DNA of 64,000 nt from Rivularia sp. MS3 (GCA_019192545.1 JAHCMI010000019.1:1-64000); one strand, 5' to 3'; positions 19,455 to 28,941 are shown, counted from the first letter of the stretch. The notes: generated by a model not told the origin, from the letters alone. Made by a program: numbers and translations.

Positions 19455-19637
19455 TTAGGGTTTTATAACTTGGGAGGGAACGTTTGACTTTTTCCTAGCT
19501 TCAGCATCAATGCTAGATGTTCTTAAAAGCGGAACTTCTTGCCAACAATTTTGGCAAAACCAATAAAGCTCGGCATGACGGATATGCCGTAGCAAAGAAC
19601 CACCGCAGCAAGGACAGCTATTAGTTCTAATGCTCAC
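19455..19637 (-). CDS. Zinc-ribbon miniprotein, 60 residues
   Basis: The protein has a CPCCGG motif (Cys8, Cys10, Cys11) and CQNC (Cys28, Cys31), a four-Cys zinc ribbon with an HIRHAEL segment between. The tail is charged (EARKKSN). No other domain is present. Small zinc ribbons of this kind occur in cyanobacteria; the role is unknown, with nucleic-acid or protein binding plausible. It is 63 bases downstream of the glycosyltransferase gene on the same strand and probably in the same transcript, ending at the hairpin at 19384. Confidence 0.75.
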   Translation of the reverse strand: MSIRTNSCPCCGGSLLRHIRHAELYWFCQNCWQEVPLLRTSSIDAEARKKSNVPSQVIKP

Positions 19638-19700
19638 AAATCTAGTCCTCCTTTAAAGAAGTTAAAAAAAAGTTGATAAAAACGCACTTCTATAAGTGGA

Positions 19701-20768
19701 TCAACATTTGATTTTTGTGGAATGAATGAAACCGTTTTTTTGAATGCGATTTTCAATGATTTTTCTGTAAATCGCTTCGTACCCATCTACCATTTTGCCG
19801 ATAGTAAATGTATCTTCTACATACTTGCGACAGCTATGACGACTGAGTTCCAAAGCTTGAGGAATTAATGATGCCATGTCTTCATGACTTTGACAGATGA
19901 AACCACTTATACCCTGGTTGACAACTTCGGGAACCGAACCCATGTTAGTTGCAATCACTGGCGTGCCTGTAGCCATTGACTCAATCATTACTAAACCAAA
20001 AGGTTCTTCCCAGGTAATTGGGAATAGGGTGAGGCTGGCTTTTCCAAGTAACTCGGCTTTCTCGCTATGGGAAACTTCACCAAGATATTGGATCTGCTCG
20101 CCATCGATATAAGGAGCTACTTCTTGTTCAAAGAATTTTTTATCAATGTCATCAATCTTACCCGCCATTTTTAAACGCCAACCCGTCTGCTTGGCAATTG
20201 CAATCGCATGGTGAGGTCCTTTTTGTGGAGAAAATCTTCCTAAAAATGCTAGATAGGGTGGATTTTCAGGCTCAACGATAAATGGATAATTGTTTTCATC
20301 AATACCGTTATAAACGGTTCCAATATAGTTGAGGTCTATCTTACGTTGGGCATCGCTGATACTGATGTATGGCTGTTTATAGTGATGGGTGTATATCTTG
20401 GCAGTATCAGGATTGAAGCTATGGTGCAGAGTATGTACTGTCGGTGTTGACACCAACCCTGCTGAAGCTAAAGTTAAAACACCTAAATGGGAATGAATTA
20501 GATCAAATTCCGCTGCTCTTTGATAAACTTGGCTTAGTTCGAGCAGTTCGTAGGCATCACAATTGACAACATTTGGATCTAAACGCAAAGCGCGATCGCA
20601 AACAGGTTCCAACTTAGCCTGAGTAAGTGAGTCACCAGAAGCAAATAAAGTAACTTCATGCCCCCGACGAACTAATTCATCGGTTAAATGACTTACTACT
20701 AACTCTATTCCTCCATAAGAAGGAGGCGGAACTCTTTCCCTTAAAGGGGCTACTTGAGCAATTCTCAT
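19701..20768 (-). CDS. Glycosyltransferase family 4
   Basis: 355 residues with GT-B fold. The N-terminal acceptor domain opens MRIAQVAPLRERVPPPSYGG with the glycine loop GGIELVVSHL. The hinge motif FLGRFSPQKGPHHAI lies at about residue 183, and the C-terminal EX7E donor site is EEPFGLVMIESMATGTPVIA. These are typical of retaining GT4 enzymes that use UDP- or GDP-sugars. It is separated from the exopolysaccharide cluster by 777 non-coding bases, so it may work in a different glycan. A HIP1 site lies near 20593. It is probably co-transcribed with the zinc-ribbon gene. Confidence 0.88.
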   Translation of the reverse strand: MRIAQVAPLRERVPPPSYGGIELVVSHLTDELVRRGHEVTLFASGDSLTQAKLEPVCDRALRLDPNVVNCDAYELLELSQVYQRAAEFDLIHSHLGVLTLASAGLVSTPTVHTLHHSFNPDTAKIYTHHYKQPYISISDAQRKIDLNYIGTVYNGIDENNYPFIVEPENPPYLAFLGRFSPQKGPHHAIAIAKQTGWRLKMAGKIDDIDKKFFEQEVAPYIDGEQIQYLGEVSHSEKAELLGKASLTLFPITWEEPFGLVMIESMATGTPVIATNMGSVPEVVNQGISGFICQSHEDMASLIPQALELSRHSCRKYVEDTFTIGKMVDGYEAIYRKIIENRIQKNGFIHSTKIKC

Positions 20769-21204
20769 AAGTTATGTGTGTTTTTGCAATTGAAAAAGTC
20801 CATATTGAATTTGGACTTAGATGTTCGATTGGTTGAAAAATAAAGTACTCACCAATCTAAGACTGAATTAACCGAACAGTATTAGAAAAACTATTTTTCT
20901 GTCTAGTTAATCAAATTTAGACAGACATTACGATTTTTTCAGCTTATCGACAATTTGTTATCAAGCAACTACATTTACAAAACTACAATTTATTTGTTTC
21001 CCGTATCATCTATCTAGGGGATCATAGATAATACTTTTTTTGGTATATCAGAATACAGTTTTTCTGGAATATCTGACTTTTGTAACGGTGTTTCGGAGTT
21101 TTATGAGTTTTGGTGAGGCTATAAAAGGAGTTAACAGGAGTATTAGAAACTCAAGTTTTGAGGATTAATTTTAAGACAGATAATAGGTAATATAGCGCTA
21201 GGCT

Positions 21205-21235
21205 AAGGTTAAAGGTTAAAGGTTAAAGGTTAAAG
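21205..21235. repeat. Heptamer tandem repeat (GGTTAAA)4
   Basis: AAGGTTAAAGGTTAAAGGTT and onward gives about four perfect copies of a seven-base unit. It is in a non-coding gap and typical of cyanobacterial short tandem repeats. Confidence 0.85.
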
Positions 21236-21345
21236 AATTATAAGTTTCAGTCTTTGTTAATGTCTTGACCGGCATTAAGCAGTGCTAAGCTAATGTACAA
21301 CTATTACTTCACCACATTCATTTTGCGGGGCTAGGAAGTCGCTAA

Positions 21346-21411
21346 GTAGGTTGGGTGAAGCGAAGCGCAACCCAACACCAGCGTTGGGTTTCGTTCCTCA
21401 ACCCAACCTAC
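21346..21411. repeat. 66-bp inverted repeat (GTAGGTTGGGT...ACCCAACCTAC)
   Basis: Terminal arms GTAGGTTGGGT and ACCCAACCTAC are perfect complements. An internal pair, CAACCCAAC and GTTGGGTT, adds a nested stem. This is a dispersed cyanobacterial element, possibly MITE-derived, and can form a long hairpin. Confidence 0.75.
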
Positions 21412-21545
21412 AAATTTCATTACTTTACCCCCTGATAAGTTATGGGGTTGAGTACTACTGCGATTAAAAAACGTAAAATTCAGCCACATTAGGTAACTGA
21501 ATCTGATATTAATTATTCCAATAACCAATGCCCAATTTTAACAGT

Positions 21546-23738
21546 TTATACTTTGACTTTCACTGCTTCAATCGTAGTCATGTTATCTTCCGGGTACTCT
21601 TGACTATAGTAGTAGTTAATATGACGTTCGTTCTTGGGTACGACTCCATTCACAACTTGTCCTAATACATTTTGACCCGATTTTTCTAACATCTCGCAAG
21701 CAAAGGCAGCGTTAACAGAATCAACGACTCCTGGACGTACTACCAACAGCACGCCGTCAGCCATTTGACCTAAAGTTGCTGCATCTGCGGCTAAGTTCAG
21801 TGAAGGAGCATCAATAATTACATAATCGTAATAGGATCTAAAGCTTTCGACTAATGAAGCCATGCGCTTGGAATCTAGTAGAGAAGCGGGGGAAGGAGGT
21901 ACCGCGCCGCAAGTAATTACATCTAAGTTATCCATGCCTTTCTTAATTGCTGCCATCACTTCAACCTGCCCTACAATCACGTTACTTAAACCTTGTGCGT
22001 TAGGCAATTCCCATATATGATGCTGGGATGGACGATGTAAGTCCCCATCTATTAGTAATACTCTGCGTTCCATTTGCGCCATCGAAGTAGCTAAGTTAGC
22101 GGCTACAGTCGATTTACCTTCTTGAGGCACGGAACTAGTAACAACAATTACTTTTAACTCTTTGTCGGCACTCATGAACTTCAAGTTTGCCCGCAGCATT
22201 CGGAAAGCTTCGCTGATAGGGGAACGAGGAGCATCGCGCACCATTAATGTCGGATATGCAGGTTCTGAATCCTGTTTGCTCAAAATAGATTTCTTCGGTT
22301 TGCTGAAATCGGGTATTACTCCTAATAAAGTCAATCCCGTTAATTCTTTAGCCTCTTCTATAGTCTTAATCGATTTATCTTGCGATTCCAAAAGATACAT
22401 TGTTGCTAAAGAAACTAACATTCCCAGCAAACTTGCGGATAAATAATTAATTAATGGAGAAGAAACGGGTTCTTGAGGAACCAAAGCTTCAGAAACTCTA
22501 CTAGCGTTACCAATATTTTGATTTTCTGCAATGCTGGTTTCTTGTAACTTTTTCAATAATAGGGAATAAGTTGATTGTGCTGCTTCTAATTTACGCTCTA
22601 GCTCGCGCTGTTGCAGTTCCAGTTTTGGCAGGTTTTCTAGTCTTTGCTTATAAGATGTTTGTAATTCTGATAAAACTGCAAGTTGATTTGTTAAACCTAC
22701 AGAAGTCGATTCTAAATTTACTAATTCTCCAGCAAGTTGTTGCTTTAATTCTCCTTCTTGCAATCTACCATCTAGCTGTTGTGCATCAACTCCCACCGTT
22801 TGACGGATTCTATTTTGCAACAAGCTTTTTAAAGCACTGAATTTACTTTCTAAAGCTATGATTTCTGGATGGGTATTCTTAAGAACTGTACGTCTCGCTG
22901 TTAGCTGCGACTCTAAGAGCTGCACTTCTTTAAGAATATCCTGCACGCCAGCAGCTTGATTCAAAGAAGTCATGTTAAGAGCAAGATCTGAGTTAATGTC
23001 TAACTGATTGCGAATTAGTTGACTCCGAGCGCTGACATCAGCTAGTTTAGTTTTTATGTCGCCAATTTGGGTTTGTAAGTTACCTAGTACTTCTATTGAT
23101 TTGCTTGCTTCTTCTTGTAGGGCATATACTTTATTCTTTTCTTTAAAACGAGCTAGCTCGGCTTCTAGTTTATTTACAATTGCTTCTGCTTGAGGAAGTT
23201 GCTTTTCTATAAACTCTCTAGCTGATGTGGCAGCTTTTCTACGAGAAGACACATTGTGTTCTAAATAAGCCGCCATTAAAGTATTTACAACTTTGGCTGC
23301 TTGTTGGGGTTTGTTATCTTTATAGCTAACTTTCAAAACATCCGTTTTTGCAATGTCCTTGACGGTGAGTTTTTCCAGAAAATCTTCATATTCTAAGGCG
23401 GTTCCATCTTTACCCCGAAGGTCTAATTGCTTTATAGTCTTCTGTACCACCGGAACCGAACGTATTACCTCAGCTTCGGTTTGCAAAGGACTAGATTTAT
23501 TATCCTGAGCTACTGACTCCAATTTACCAATTTCAGTCCCTAAACCTGTCAAAGAAGAAATCGTATCTGTCCTTTGAAATAGTAATTTACCTTCTGCTAT
23601 ATAGGTGGGTTTTTTTAAAGAAGAAGATAATAATGCCAGTAAAAAAACTGGGAAAAACGCCGCTAAACCTGGGACCCAGCGACGTTTTAGGACTTGCCAA
23701 TACTTATCAACTGATAAGCTAGATTCTTGAGATTCCAT
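21546..23738 (-). CDS. Wzz/BY-kinase polysaccharide chain-length regulator
   Basis: 730 residues. The N-terminal Wzz domain has a first membrane segment around 20-35 (FFPVFLLALLSS), a long periplasmic coiled coil (about 165-425), and a second membrane segment near 432-452 (SASLLGMLVSLATMYLL). The cytoplasmic tyrosine-kinase domain has Walker A SSVPQEGKSTVAANLA (about 533-547), Walker A' LLIDGDLHRPS (about 557) and Walker B YVIIDAPS (about 636). The C-terminus has a Tyr cluster, YYYSQEY, near 708-715 for autophosphorylation. These proteins control polymer length and export together with Wzx/Wzy. It is the last gene of the cluster, 243 bases after the aminotransferase. Confidence 0.93.
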   Translation of the reverse strand: MESQESSLSVDKYWQVLKRRWVPGLAAFFPVFLLALLSSSLKKPTYIAEGKLLFQRTDTISSLTGLGTEIGKLESVAQDNKSSPLQTEAEVIRSVPVVQKTIKQLDLRGKDGTALEYEDFLEKLTVKDIAKTDVLKVSYKDNKPQQAAKVVNTLMAAYLEHNVSSRRKAATSAREFIEKQLPQAEAIVNKLEAELARFKEKNKVYALQEEASKSIEVLGNLQTQIGDIKTKLADVSARSQLIRNQLDINSDLALNMTSLNQAAGVQDILKEVQLLESQLTARRTVLKNTHPEIIALESKFSALKSLLQNRIRQTVGVDAQQLDGRLQEGELKQQLAGELVNLESTSVGLTNQLAVLSELQTSYKQRLENLPKLELQQRELERKLEAAQSTYSLLLKKLQETSIAENQNIGNASRVSEALVPQEPVSSPLINYLSASLLGMLVSLATMYLLESQDKSIKTIEEAKELTGLTLLGVIPDFSKPKKSILSKQDSEPAYPTLMVRDAPRSPISEAFRMLRANLKFMSADKELKVIVVTSSVPQEGKSTVAANLATSMAQMERRVLLIDGDLHRPSQHHIWELPNAQGLSNVIVGQVEVMAAIKKGMDNLDVITCGAVPPSPASLLDSKRMASLVESFRSYYDYVIIDAPSLNLAADAATLGQMADGVLLVVRPGVVDSVNAAFACEMLEKSGQNVLGQVVNGVVPKNERHINYYYSQEYPEDNMTTIEAVKVKV

Positions 23739-23981
23739 AAATATATTTTATTTTTTACTTTACTTTTTAGGTTTGACCGACCAATAAATAATTTAAAGCG
23801 TATCTAAGTAAAATTTAATCGTTCCGTTCGGAGCGACTGTAAAAATATTGATCGTAAACAAGGTTCATATTTCTACCAGTCAATCTCCAACAGTTAGCGA
23901 TGCACCCAAATAAATATTCGGATTATTTTGTGGTTATAAAAATATGATATATGATATGTGCTTTGTTGGTAAAAATCGCTT

Positions 23982-25145
23982 CTACACCATAGACAAGCTA
24001 CCTTGAGAAACTTGCTGATTTTGATGAACTGCCTTAACTCCTTCAATCACTCTTGTCTTATCTTCATCCGTGAGATTAGAACCCGAAGGTAAGCATAATC
24101 CCCGCTCAAATAAATCTCTTGCTACCTCACCACCAATACTTTCGCATTCGGCAAATACAGGTTGCATGTGTAATGGTTTCCATACCGGACGAGATTCGAT
24201 TTTGCTTTGTGCTAGTCCAAGACGCAATTGCTCTCTATCTGCTCCAAAAGCTTGCGGATTAATTGTTAAGCAGGTTAGCCATCTAGTTGAATAACCAAAT
24301 TCAGCTTCTGGCATAAATTCAATTCCAGGAAGATTTCCTAAAGCTTTCTTGTAAACTTCAAAGTTGCGCCTTCTCGCTTCTACGCGCTCGTTTAAAACCT
24401 GTAACTGACCTCTACCAATACCAGCTAAAACGTTACTTAAGCGATAGTTAAAACCTATTTGGGAATGCTGATAGTGAGGAGCCGCGTCTCTAGCCTGAGT
24501 CGCAAGAAAACGGGCCTTCTTGACTAATTTCTCGTCATCTGAAACCAACATTCCCCCACCGGAAGTTGTAATAATCTTATTACCGTTGAATGAGTAAATT
24601 CCGATAGTACCAAAGGTTCCGGGAGCGCGATTTTTATAACTAGCTCCCAAGGCTTCTGCGGCATCTTCAATCAAAGGTACATCGTACTTTTGACAAACTT
24701 CTACAATCGGGTCAATATCGGCACACTGTCCGTAAAGATGCACCAGCATTACAGCTTTAGGTAATTTCCCTATTTTGGCACGCTTTTCCATTGCCTCCCG
24801 CAATAGCTCGGGATTCATGTTCCAAGAGGTGCGATCGCTATCAATGAAAACAGGCTTGGCACCTTGATAGATAATCGGATTCGCACTGGCAATAAATGTT
24901 AAAGTCGAGCAAAAAATTTCGTCTCCCCGCCCGACGTTAAGCAACCGCAAAGCCAAATGAATTGCAGCAGTACCAGAACTGACTGCTGCTGCATAACCCG
25001 CACCCGTAAGTTGACAAAATTCATCTTCAAAAGCGTCTACATGAGGCCCAACAGGGGCTATCCAGTTTGTTTCAAAAGCCTCTTTAACGAAATTTAATTC
25101 TTGTTCCCCCATATGGGGTGTGGAAAGTAGAATTTGTTTTGTCAT
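23982..25145 (-). CDS. DegT/DnrJ/EryC1 sugar aminotransferase
   Basis: 387 residues, PLP-dependent transaminase of nucleotide-linked keto sugars (PglE/LegC-like). The PLP Lys is in SFNGNKIITTSGGG near residue 187, and the family motif EDAAEALGASY is in place. The substrate is probably a UDP-4-keto-6-deoxy-HexNAc made by the CapD/PglF-like dehydratase of this cluster, giving a 4-amino sugar; this is pathway inference. Its first four bases overlap the upstream acyltransferase stop (25142-25145), showing translational coupling. The C-terminal tail is slightly extended compared with the usual family. Confidence 0.92.
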   Translation of the reverse strand: MTKQILLSTPHMGEQELNFVKEAFETNWIAPVGPHVDAFEDEFCQLTGAGYAAAVSSGTAAIHLALRLLNVGRGDEIFCSTLTFIASANPIIYQGAKPVFIDSDRTSWNMNPELLREAMEKRAKIGKLPKAVMLVHLYGQCADIDPIVEVCQKYDVPLIEDAAEALGASYKNRAPGTFGTIGIYSFNGNKIITTSGGGMLVSDDEKLVKKARFLATQARDAAPHYQHSQIGFNYRLSNVLAGIGRGQLQVLNERVEARRRNFEVYKKALGNLPGIEFMPEAEFGYSTRWLTCLTINPQAFGADREQLRLGLAQSKIESRPVWKPLHMQPVFAECESIGGEVARDLFERGLCLPSGSNLTDEDKTRVIEGVKAVHQNQQVSQGSLSMV

Positions 25146-26230
25146 TTTAATGGTGCTTGAGGAGAGCGATATGCAGGGAAAAATTTAGAGTCAAGCAGAT
25201 TTTCTACGGGAACGTTCAACGACTTCGCTTTCATTTCCACAAGATAGCGATATTTCTGCTCATCGACTATCAGTCTTAGGGTATAAAAATTATGCCTTAG
25301 TTTGGAAAATCCAGCTTTAAAGTTATAAACCGGATCTTTTGAAGCGCCAACTCCCCCACCCAAGTGTAGATATTGATTTCCACGCTGATGCGCCCAATAT
25401 CTTGCACAATCTGTTTCTAAACTGCTTGGCGATAAATCGACGAATTTGTCTTTGGTTCCACCCAAGGTACTTTGCACTATACCGCAGACTTCCGTGTATA
25501 AACCTGCACAAGCGACTTCGTTTTCATATTCGACAATACAAAGATGCAGTTTATCTCCTAAAGCTATTCGCATCTCTTGGTAGTATGCTAAATCAAAGGA
25601 ATAATATCTATCTGCTGCTTCTACCCTTCCCATTGTTTCTTGATAGATAGCAGTAAATTCATCTAAATATTCATCAATCGGCACGAATTTTGCTTGCATT
25701 CCCAAACGCTTGCACTTGTTAATCGTGCTTTTGTGTCCTTTTCTGGTATGAGACCATAGTTGAGATTCGGGAATTCTTAAATCTACGGAAACAGTTTCAC
25801 CATTTTCGGTAAATAATCCTGGCTCAAAAATTTCGCTAAAGTTTTCATTGAGTATCGGATGCATCCTAAAAAACGCCGAACAAACTTTCTTGCTTACCAA
25901 TATCTGTTTGAATTCAGACATGGCATATCGAGCAAAACTGGGTGTATTTGCGGCTGCTTCGCTGAGTAAAATTCCTGGATATCCGTAAGGAGATTTGACA
26001 TCATATATATCTTCTGATAGCCCTTGTGCAACTACGCTATCGCATTTTGATATTAAATAAGGAGCAAAAAATATTTTATCTCCATCACTAATTAAGATAG
26101 CTTCCGGTATTTGTTTAGTCCGACGAGCTTCTATAGAAATATAATTAGGTAACTGATAAACGTCGTGTTTTATTTTATCTAAAGTTTCCAACCATAAGGG
26201 ATTGGATAAATCGATGATTTGCGTGTTCAT
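25142..26230 (-). CDS. GNAT/FemAB-like acyltransferase
   Basis: 362 residues with a two-lobe GNAT fold of the FemAB/BioF2 type. The C-terminal region has TRKGHKSTINKCKRLGM and the late motif CARYWAHQRGNQYLHLGGGV followed by FKAGFSKLRHNFY, typical of FemAB-like proteins in exopolysaccharide loci. It likely transfers an acyl or aminoacyl group to the new amino sugar. It is not the left-handed beta-helix PglD type usually paired with PglE, so the group transferred may differ. It is translationally coupled to the aminotransferase (4-base overlap) and 25 bases from the PhyH gene upstream. No membrane segment is seen. Confidence 0.8.
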   Translation of the reverse strand: MNTQIIDLSNPLWLETLDKIKHDVYQLPNYISIEARRTKQIPEAILISDGDKIFFAPYLISKCDSVVAQGLSEDIYDVKSPYGYPGILLSEAAANTPSFARYAMSEFKQILVSKKVCSAFFRMHPILNENFSEIFEPGLFTENGETVSVDLRIPESQLWSHTRKGHKSTINKCKRLGMQAKFVPIDEYLDEFTAIYQETMGRVEAADRYYSFDLAYYQEMRIALGDKLHLCIVEYENEVACAGLYTEVCGIVQSTLGGTKDKFVDLSPSSLETDCARYWAHQRGNQYLHLGGGVGASKDPVYNFKAGFSKLRHNFYTLRLIVDEQKYRYLVEMKAKSLNVPVENLLDSKFFPAYRSPQAPLK

Positions 26231-26255
26231 TGTTATATATCAAGATGATTTTTTC

Positions 26256-27152
26256 TTATAACTTGCCTTCTTCAGAAGACCATATGTTCGGAAATATATC
26301 TGGATCGCTGTAATCTGGATTACCATTTGGTAATTTTCGAGATAAAGTATCGAGATAGTGATGAATTCGCTTACCTTCAGCGTTCCAATAAGGCTGGTAC
26401 CGGTTTTCTAAGTCCTGCATGTGTACGGCCATTGCCAATCGGTAAGAATCGCTACGATTCGGGTAGCTACCGTGAATGCTCCAAGTATTGTGAAAACTCA
26501 TCTGACCTTTTTCCATTACCATCGGCACTTCGATGATTTCTCGCCCTGCTTGAGTAAATTTTTTGGCTGTCTCTTGCAGATTAGGCTGGTTGAAACAACG
26601 TAGGTGGTCGTTGCCAGACCATTTATTGCTACCATCTATAACTACTAGTGGTGCCCTGTCTACATCTGAATCGTGAAAAGGTATCCAGGCTGCGAGCAGT
26701 TTCTCTGAGGTACAATTTGAGCAGTAAGCACGGTCGGTATGCCAACCAACTACACCTTTTTTATCGTCTTTGCTTGGTGCTTTATAAACTAGCTGATCTT
26801 CAAAAATCCGAATACTTTTGCTTCTGGTTAATCTAGCTGCAATTGCTCCAATAATCGGCTGAAGTGCGAATTTTCTCAGTAGCTTATGTTGTAATGTGGT
26901 GAATTCATTATTACGAATTTCATCGCCTTCCCCAGGCTTCCAGTTGCTATAACCAGTTTCTGTAGGAAGAGTTGTATCTCTCTCACCTTCGTAGAATCTG
27001 AAACAAGCTTTAATAGCTTCATCTATTAATTCTTCAGGAATTACTTTTTTCGAGATATACCATCCATGTTCTTCATAGAAAACTACATCTTCTTCTGTGG
27101 GCAGCAGGGATATTTCTACTTCAGAGAGTTTCGGACTTACATTACTTAGCAT
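26256..27152 (-). CDS. Phytanoyl-CoA dioxygenase (PhyH) family protein
   Basis: 298 residues, Fe(II)/2-oxoglutarate dioxygenase fold. Iron ligands are His138 and Asp140 in VGWHTDRAYCSNC and the distal His227 in SIHGSYPNRSD, with Arg238 in YRLAMAV as a candidate 2-oxoglutarate anchor. The family hydroxylates or oxidises small molecules and modified sugars. A PhyH enzyme inside an exopolysaccharide cluster suggests oxidation of an acyl chain or sugar residue; the substrate is unknown. It is the first gene of a tightly spaced three-gene group (PhyH, acyltransferase, aminotransferase), so these three probably act on the same intermediate. Confidence 0.88.
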   Translation of the reverse strand: MLSNVSPKLSEVEISLLPTEEDVVFYEEHGWYISKKVIPEELIDEAIKACFRFYEGERDTTLPTETGYSNWKPGEGDEIRNNEFTTLQHKLLRKFALQPIIGAIAARLTRSKSIRIFEDQLVYKAPSKDDKKGVVGWHTDRAYCSNCTSEKLLAAWIPFHDSDVDRAPLVVIDGSNKWSGNDHLRCFNQPNLQETAKKFTQAGREIIEVPMVMEKGQMSFHNTWSIHGSYPNRSDSYRLAMAVHMQDLENRYQPYWNAEGKRIHHYLDTLSRKLPNGNPDYSDPDIFPNIWSSEEGKL

Positions 27153-27339
27153 CTGATAAATATTGATATAATTTTAGTCTATTTAAATTACTTGAATTAT
27201 TTGAATTGCCTAGATTACTAGTAGTCCACCAAGTCAACTTTAGAGGGTAATTTGTTTTTGCTGTTTACTACTCCTTTTTCTCACCCGTCAATGTAGGCTT
27301 GTTCGATTACTAGCTATCATCATCGAGTTACATCAAAAC

Positions 27340-27975
27340 TTAAATAATCTGCCTAATCAAGTAAAAAGCCTCAGCAGCAAAGCGATTAACTGTAGAACCA
27401 CGCAAAGTTGCTAAAGCCCGTAAGGTTTCCTCAGAACGCTCGTCGGGGAAAGTCTTTATTTGAGATGCGTACATTTGCATCGCCTGTAGCTTGGTTTCTA
27501 AATGCTCGGAAATATCAATAAAAACGTTAGGAACAAAATTAGCTGTTACATGGGGAGCATACCAGTTAGTCTCAGAAAGCGTTTCATAAGCATATATTGC
27601 TTTCGGAGCTTTAGGATTATTTGGTCTGGCTGCAACTAAGCTTGATAAGAATATTCTTTGATGGTCTAAATGGATATCTCCAATAAAAGGAATGAAAAGT
27701 AAATCTGGCTGTATTTTTCCGACTAAATTGAACAGCTTTATATTTACTTCTCGGTGAGGAACCATGTCTAATTCTGCTGCTGGGAATGAAAAAAATATTG
27801 TGTCTTTCACTCCTAGTAGCCTATGTGCATCCTGCGCCTCCGCACATTCAGCAGCATTACCTTCGGTCACAATCGCAACATATACTTCGGCTCCTTCTGC
27901 GGCATATTTTGCCATCGTGCCACCGACACCTAATACTTCATCATCGTGATGAGGTGCAACTACTAAAACTTTCAT
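27340..27975 (-). CDS. PIG-L family deacetylase
   Basis: 211 residues, LmbE/PIG-L fold. The metal motif APHHDDEVLGVGG at residues 7-19 gives His9 and Asp12 as ligands, and a further His comes from IGDIHLDHQRIF. The His-Pro of the usual AHPDDE is His-His here. Family members remove N-acetyl groups from GlcNAc-containing substrates. In this cluster it could deacetylate a hexosamine before a new acyl group is added. It lies 187 bases upstream of the PhyH gene and 234 bases downstream of the priming transferase, all on one strand. Confidence 0.9.
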   Translation of the reverse strand: MKVLVVAPHHDDEVLGVGGTMAKYAAEGAEVYVAIVTEGNAAECAEAQDAHRLLGVKDTIFFSFPAAELDMVPHREVNIKLFNLVGKIQPDLLFIPFIGDIHLDHQRIFLSSLVAARPNNPKAPKAIYAYETLSETNWYAPHVTANFVPNVFIDISEHLETKLQAMQMYASQIKTFPDERSEETLRALATLRGSTVNRFAAEAFYLIRQII

Positions 27976-28176
27976 TTCTTAAAGCACCTTTGTTTAATCA
28001 TTGTTATGTATAAATTAATTAAGTTAATAGACTGGTTGCGGTATCGCATTTAAAACGAAGTTTCTATCAATTTTTTGTTAATCGTCTGAATCAACTAATT
28101 TGACCAAAACATGCTTGCATTTGATATTTATAATTACAATCAGAAATCATTTAAAATATCGCACCTACACCAAAAT

Positions 28177-28191
28177 GACCCTGTTGGGGTC
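28177..28191 (-). terminator. Small hairpin after the priming glycosyltransferase
   Basis: GACCCTGTTGGGGTC forms a 5-bp stem. On the minus strand it is followed by ATTTTGG, a weak T tract, 18 bases past the stop at 28210. It is a possible partial terminator inside the cluster. Confidence 0.4.
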
Positions 28192-28209
28192 TTCTGCTAC
28201 ATACTTAGT

Positions 28210-28941
28210 TCAATGACTTTTCATTGACTCTTGAACTGGCAAAGTCAAATCCACCTTCAGACTATGCTCTACATATTTCCATGCTTGATTAAAGGCTCGA
28301 TGATTCTTATGTTCCCCCCAGATTACAACTGAAGCAGTTTTAATTAAAATTCTCATGTCCAACCACAACGACCAGTTATGCAAATACCAGATATCCATAC
28401 AGATTCTTTCTGTCCAGGAATAGTTGACATTGCCATTTACTTGTGACCATCCGGTAAGTCCGGGAGTTACCTTCAATCTCTCTTTTTGCCAACTATAATA
28501 ATCTCTAACTTGCTCTGGAAGCGTTGGACGCGGACCCACAAAGCTCATATCTCCCTTGACAATATTCCAAAGCTGTAGAATCTCGTCTAATTTGAATCTC
28601 CGAATAAATTTTCCAAAGCTGGTTAATCTATCTTCATCTTCAAGCAAGTTACCATCAGCGTCGCATTCATTTGTCATGCTGCGAAACTTGTAAATTTTAA
28701 ATATTTTTGCATTTCTACCGCAACGAGTTTGAGTGAAAAGTATGGGATCTCCCATGCCGAGATGAACTGCAATAGCTACAATAATTAAAATCGGAGTCAG
28801 ACATAACAACATTATTGCCGCTATGGTTCTATCCAATATAGATTTAATCGCGTAGCTTACTCTCCTATCTTCACCCCGTAACTCTTTGCGATCGCCTTTG
28901 AATTCTTGAACAATCATTGTTGTATTTCTCACTTCCCACAA
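28210..28941 (-). CDS. Priming sugar-phosphate transferase (WcaJ/PglC type)
   Basis: 243 residues; a second Met at residue 9 (MIVQEFKGDR) is an alternative start. One membrane segment (about 34-58, AIMLLCLTPILIIVAIAVHL) precedes the conserved bacterial sugar transferase domain with KIYKFRSM, FIRRFKLDEILQLWNI and KGDMSFVGPRP, then TPGLTGWSQVNG. The Asp-Glu pair in LDE is the catalytic dyad. These enzymes transfer a sugar-1-phosphate from UDP-sugar to undecaprenyl phosphate and start the repeat unit. The product of the dehydratase and aminotransferase genes here may be the sugar used. It lacks the extra N-terminal membrane domain of WcaJ, so it is the short form. Confidence 0.92.
   Translation of the reverse strand: MWEVRNTTMIVQEFKGDRKELRGEDRRVSYAIKSILDRTIAAIMLLCLTPILIIVAIAVHLGMGDPILFTQTRCGRNAKIFKIYKFRSMTNECDADGNLLEDEDRLTSFGKFIRRFKLDEILQLWNIVKGDMSFVGPRPTLPEQVRDYYSWQKERLKVTPGLTGWSQVNGNVNYSWTERICMDIWYLHNWSLWLDMRILIKTASVVIWGEHKNHRAFNQAWKYVEHSLKVDLTLPVQESMKSH

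Larger units (their letters stand above)
20769..21545. other. Intergenic region with two repeat elements
   Basis: 777 bases at the 3' border of the polysaccharide cluster. It contains a four-copy GGTTAAA tandem repeat (21205-21235) and a 66-bp inverted repeat (21346-21411). No accepted gene; a 65-codon minus frame at 21331-21528 reads through the inverted repeat and is rejected. Confidence 0.55.

Noticed and set aside
21331-21528. 65-codon minus-strand frame
   Set aside because: It reads through the 66-bp inverted repeat element, which explains the open frame.
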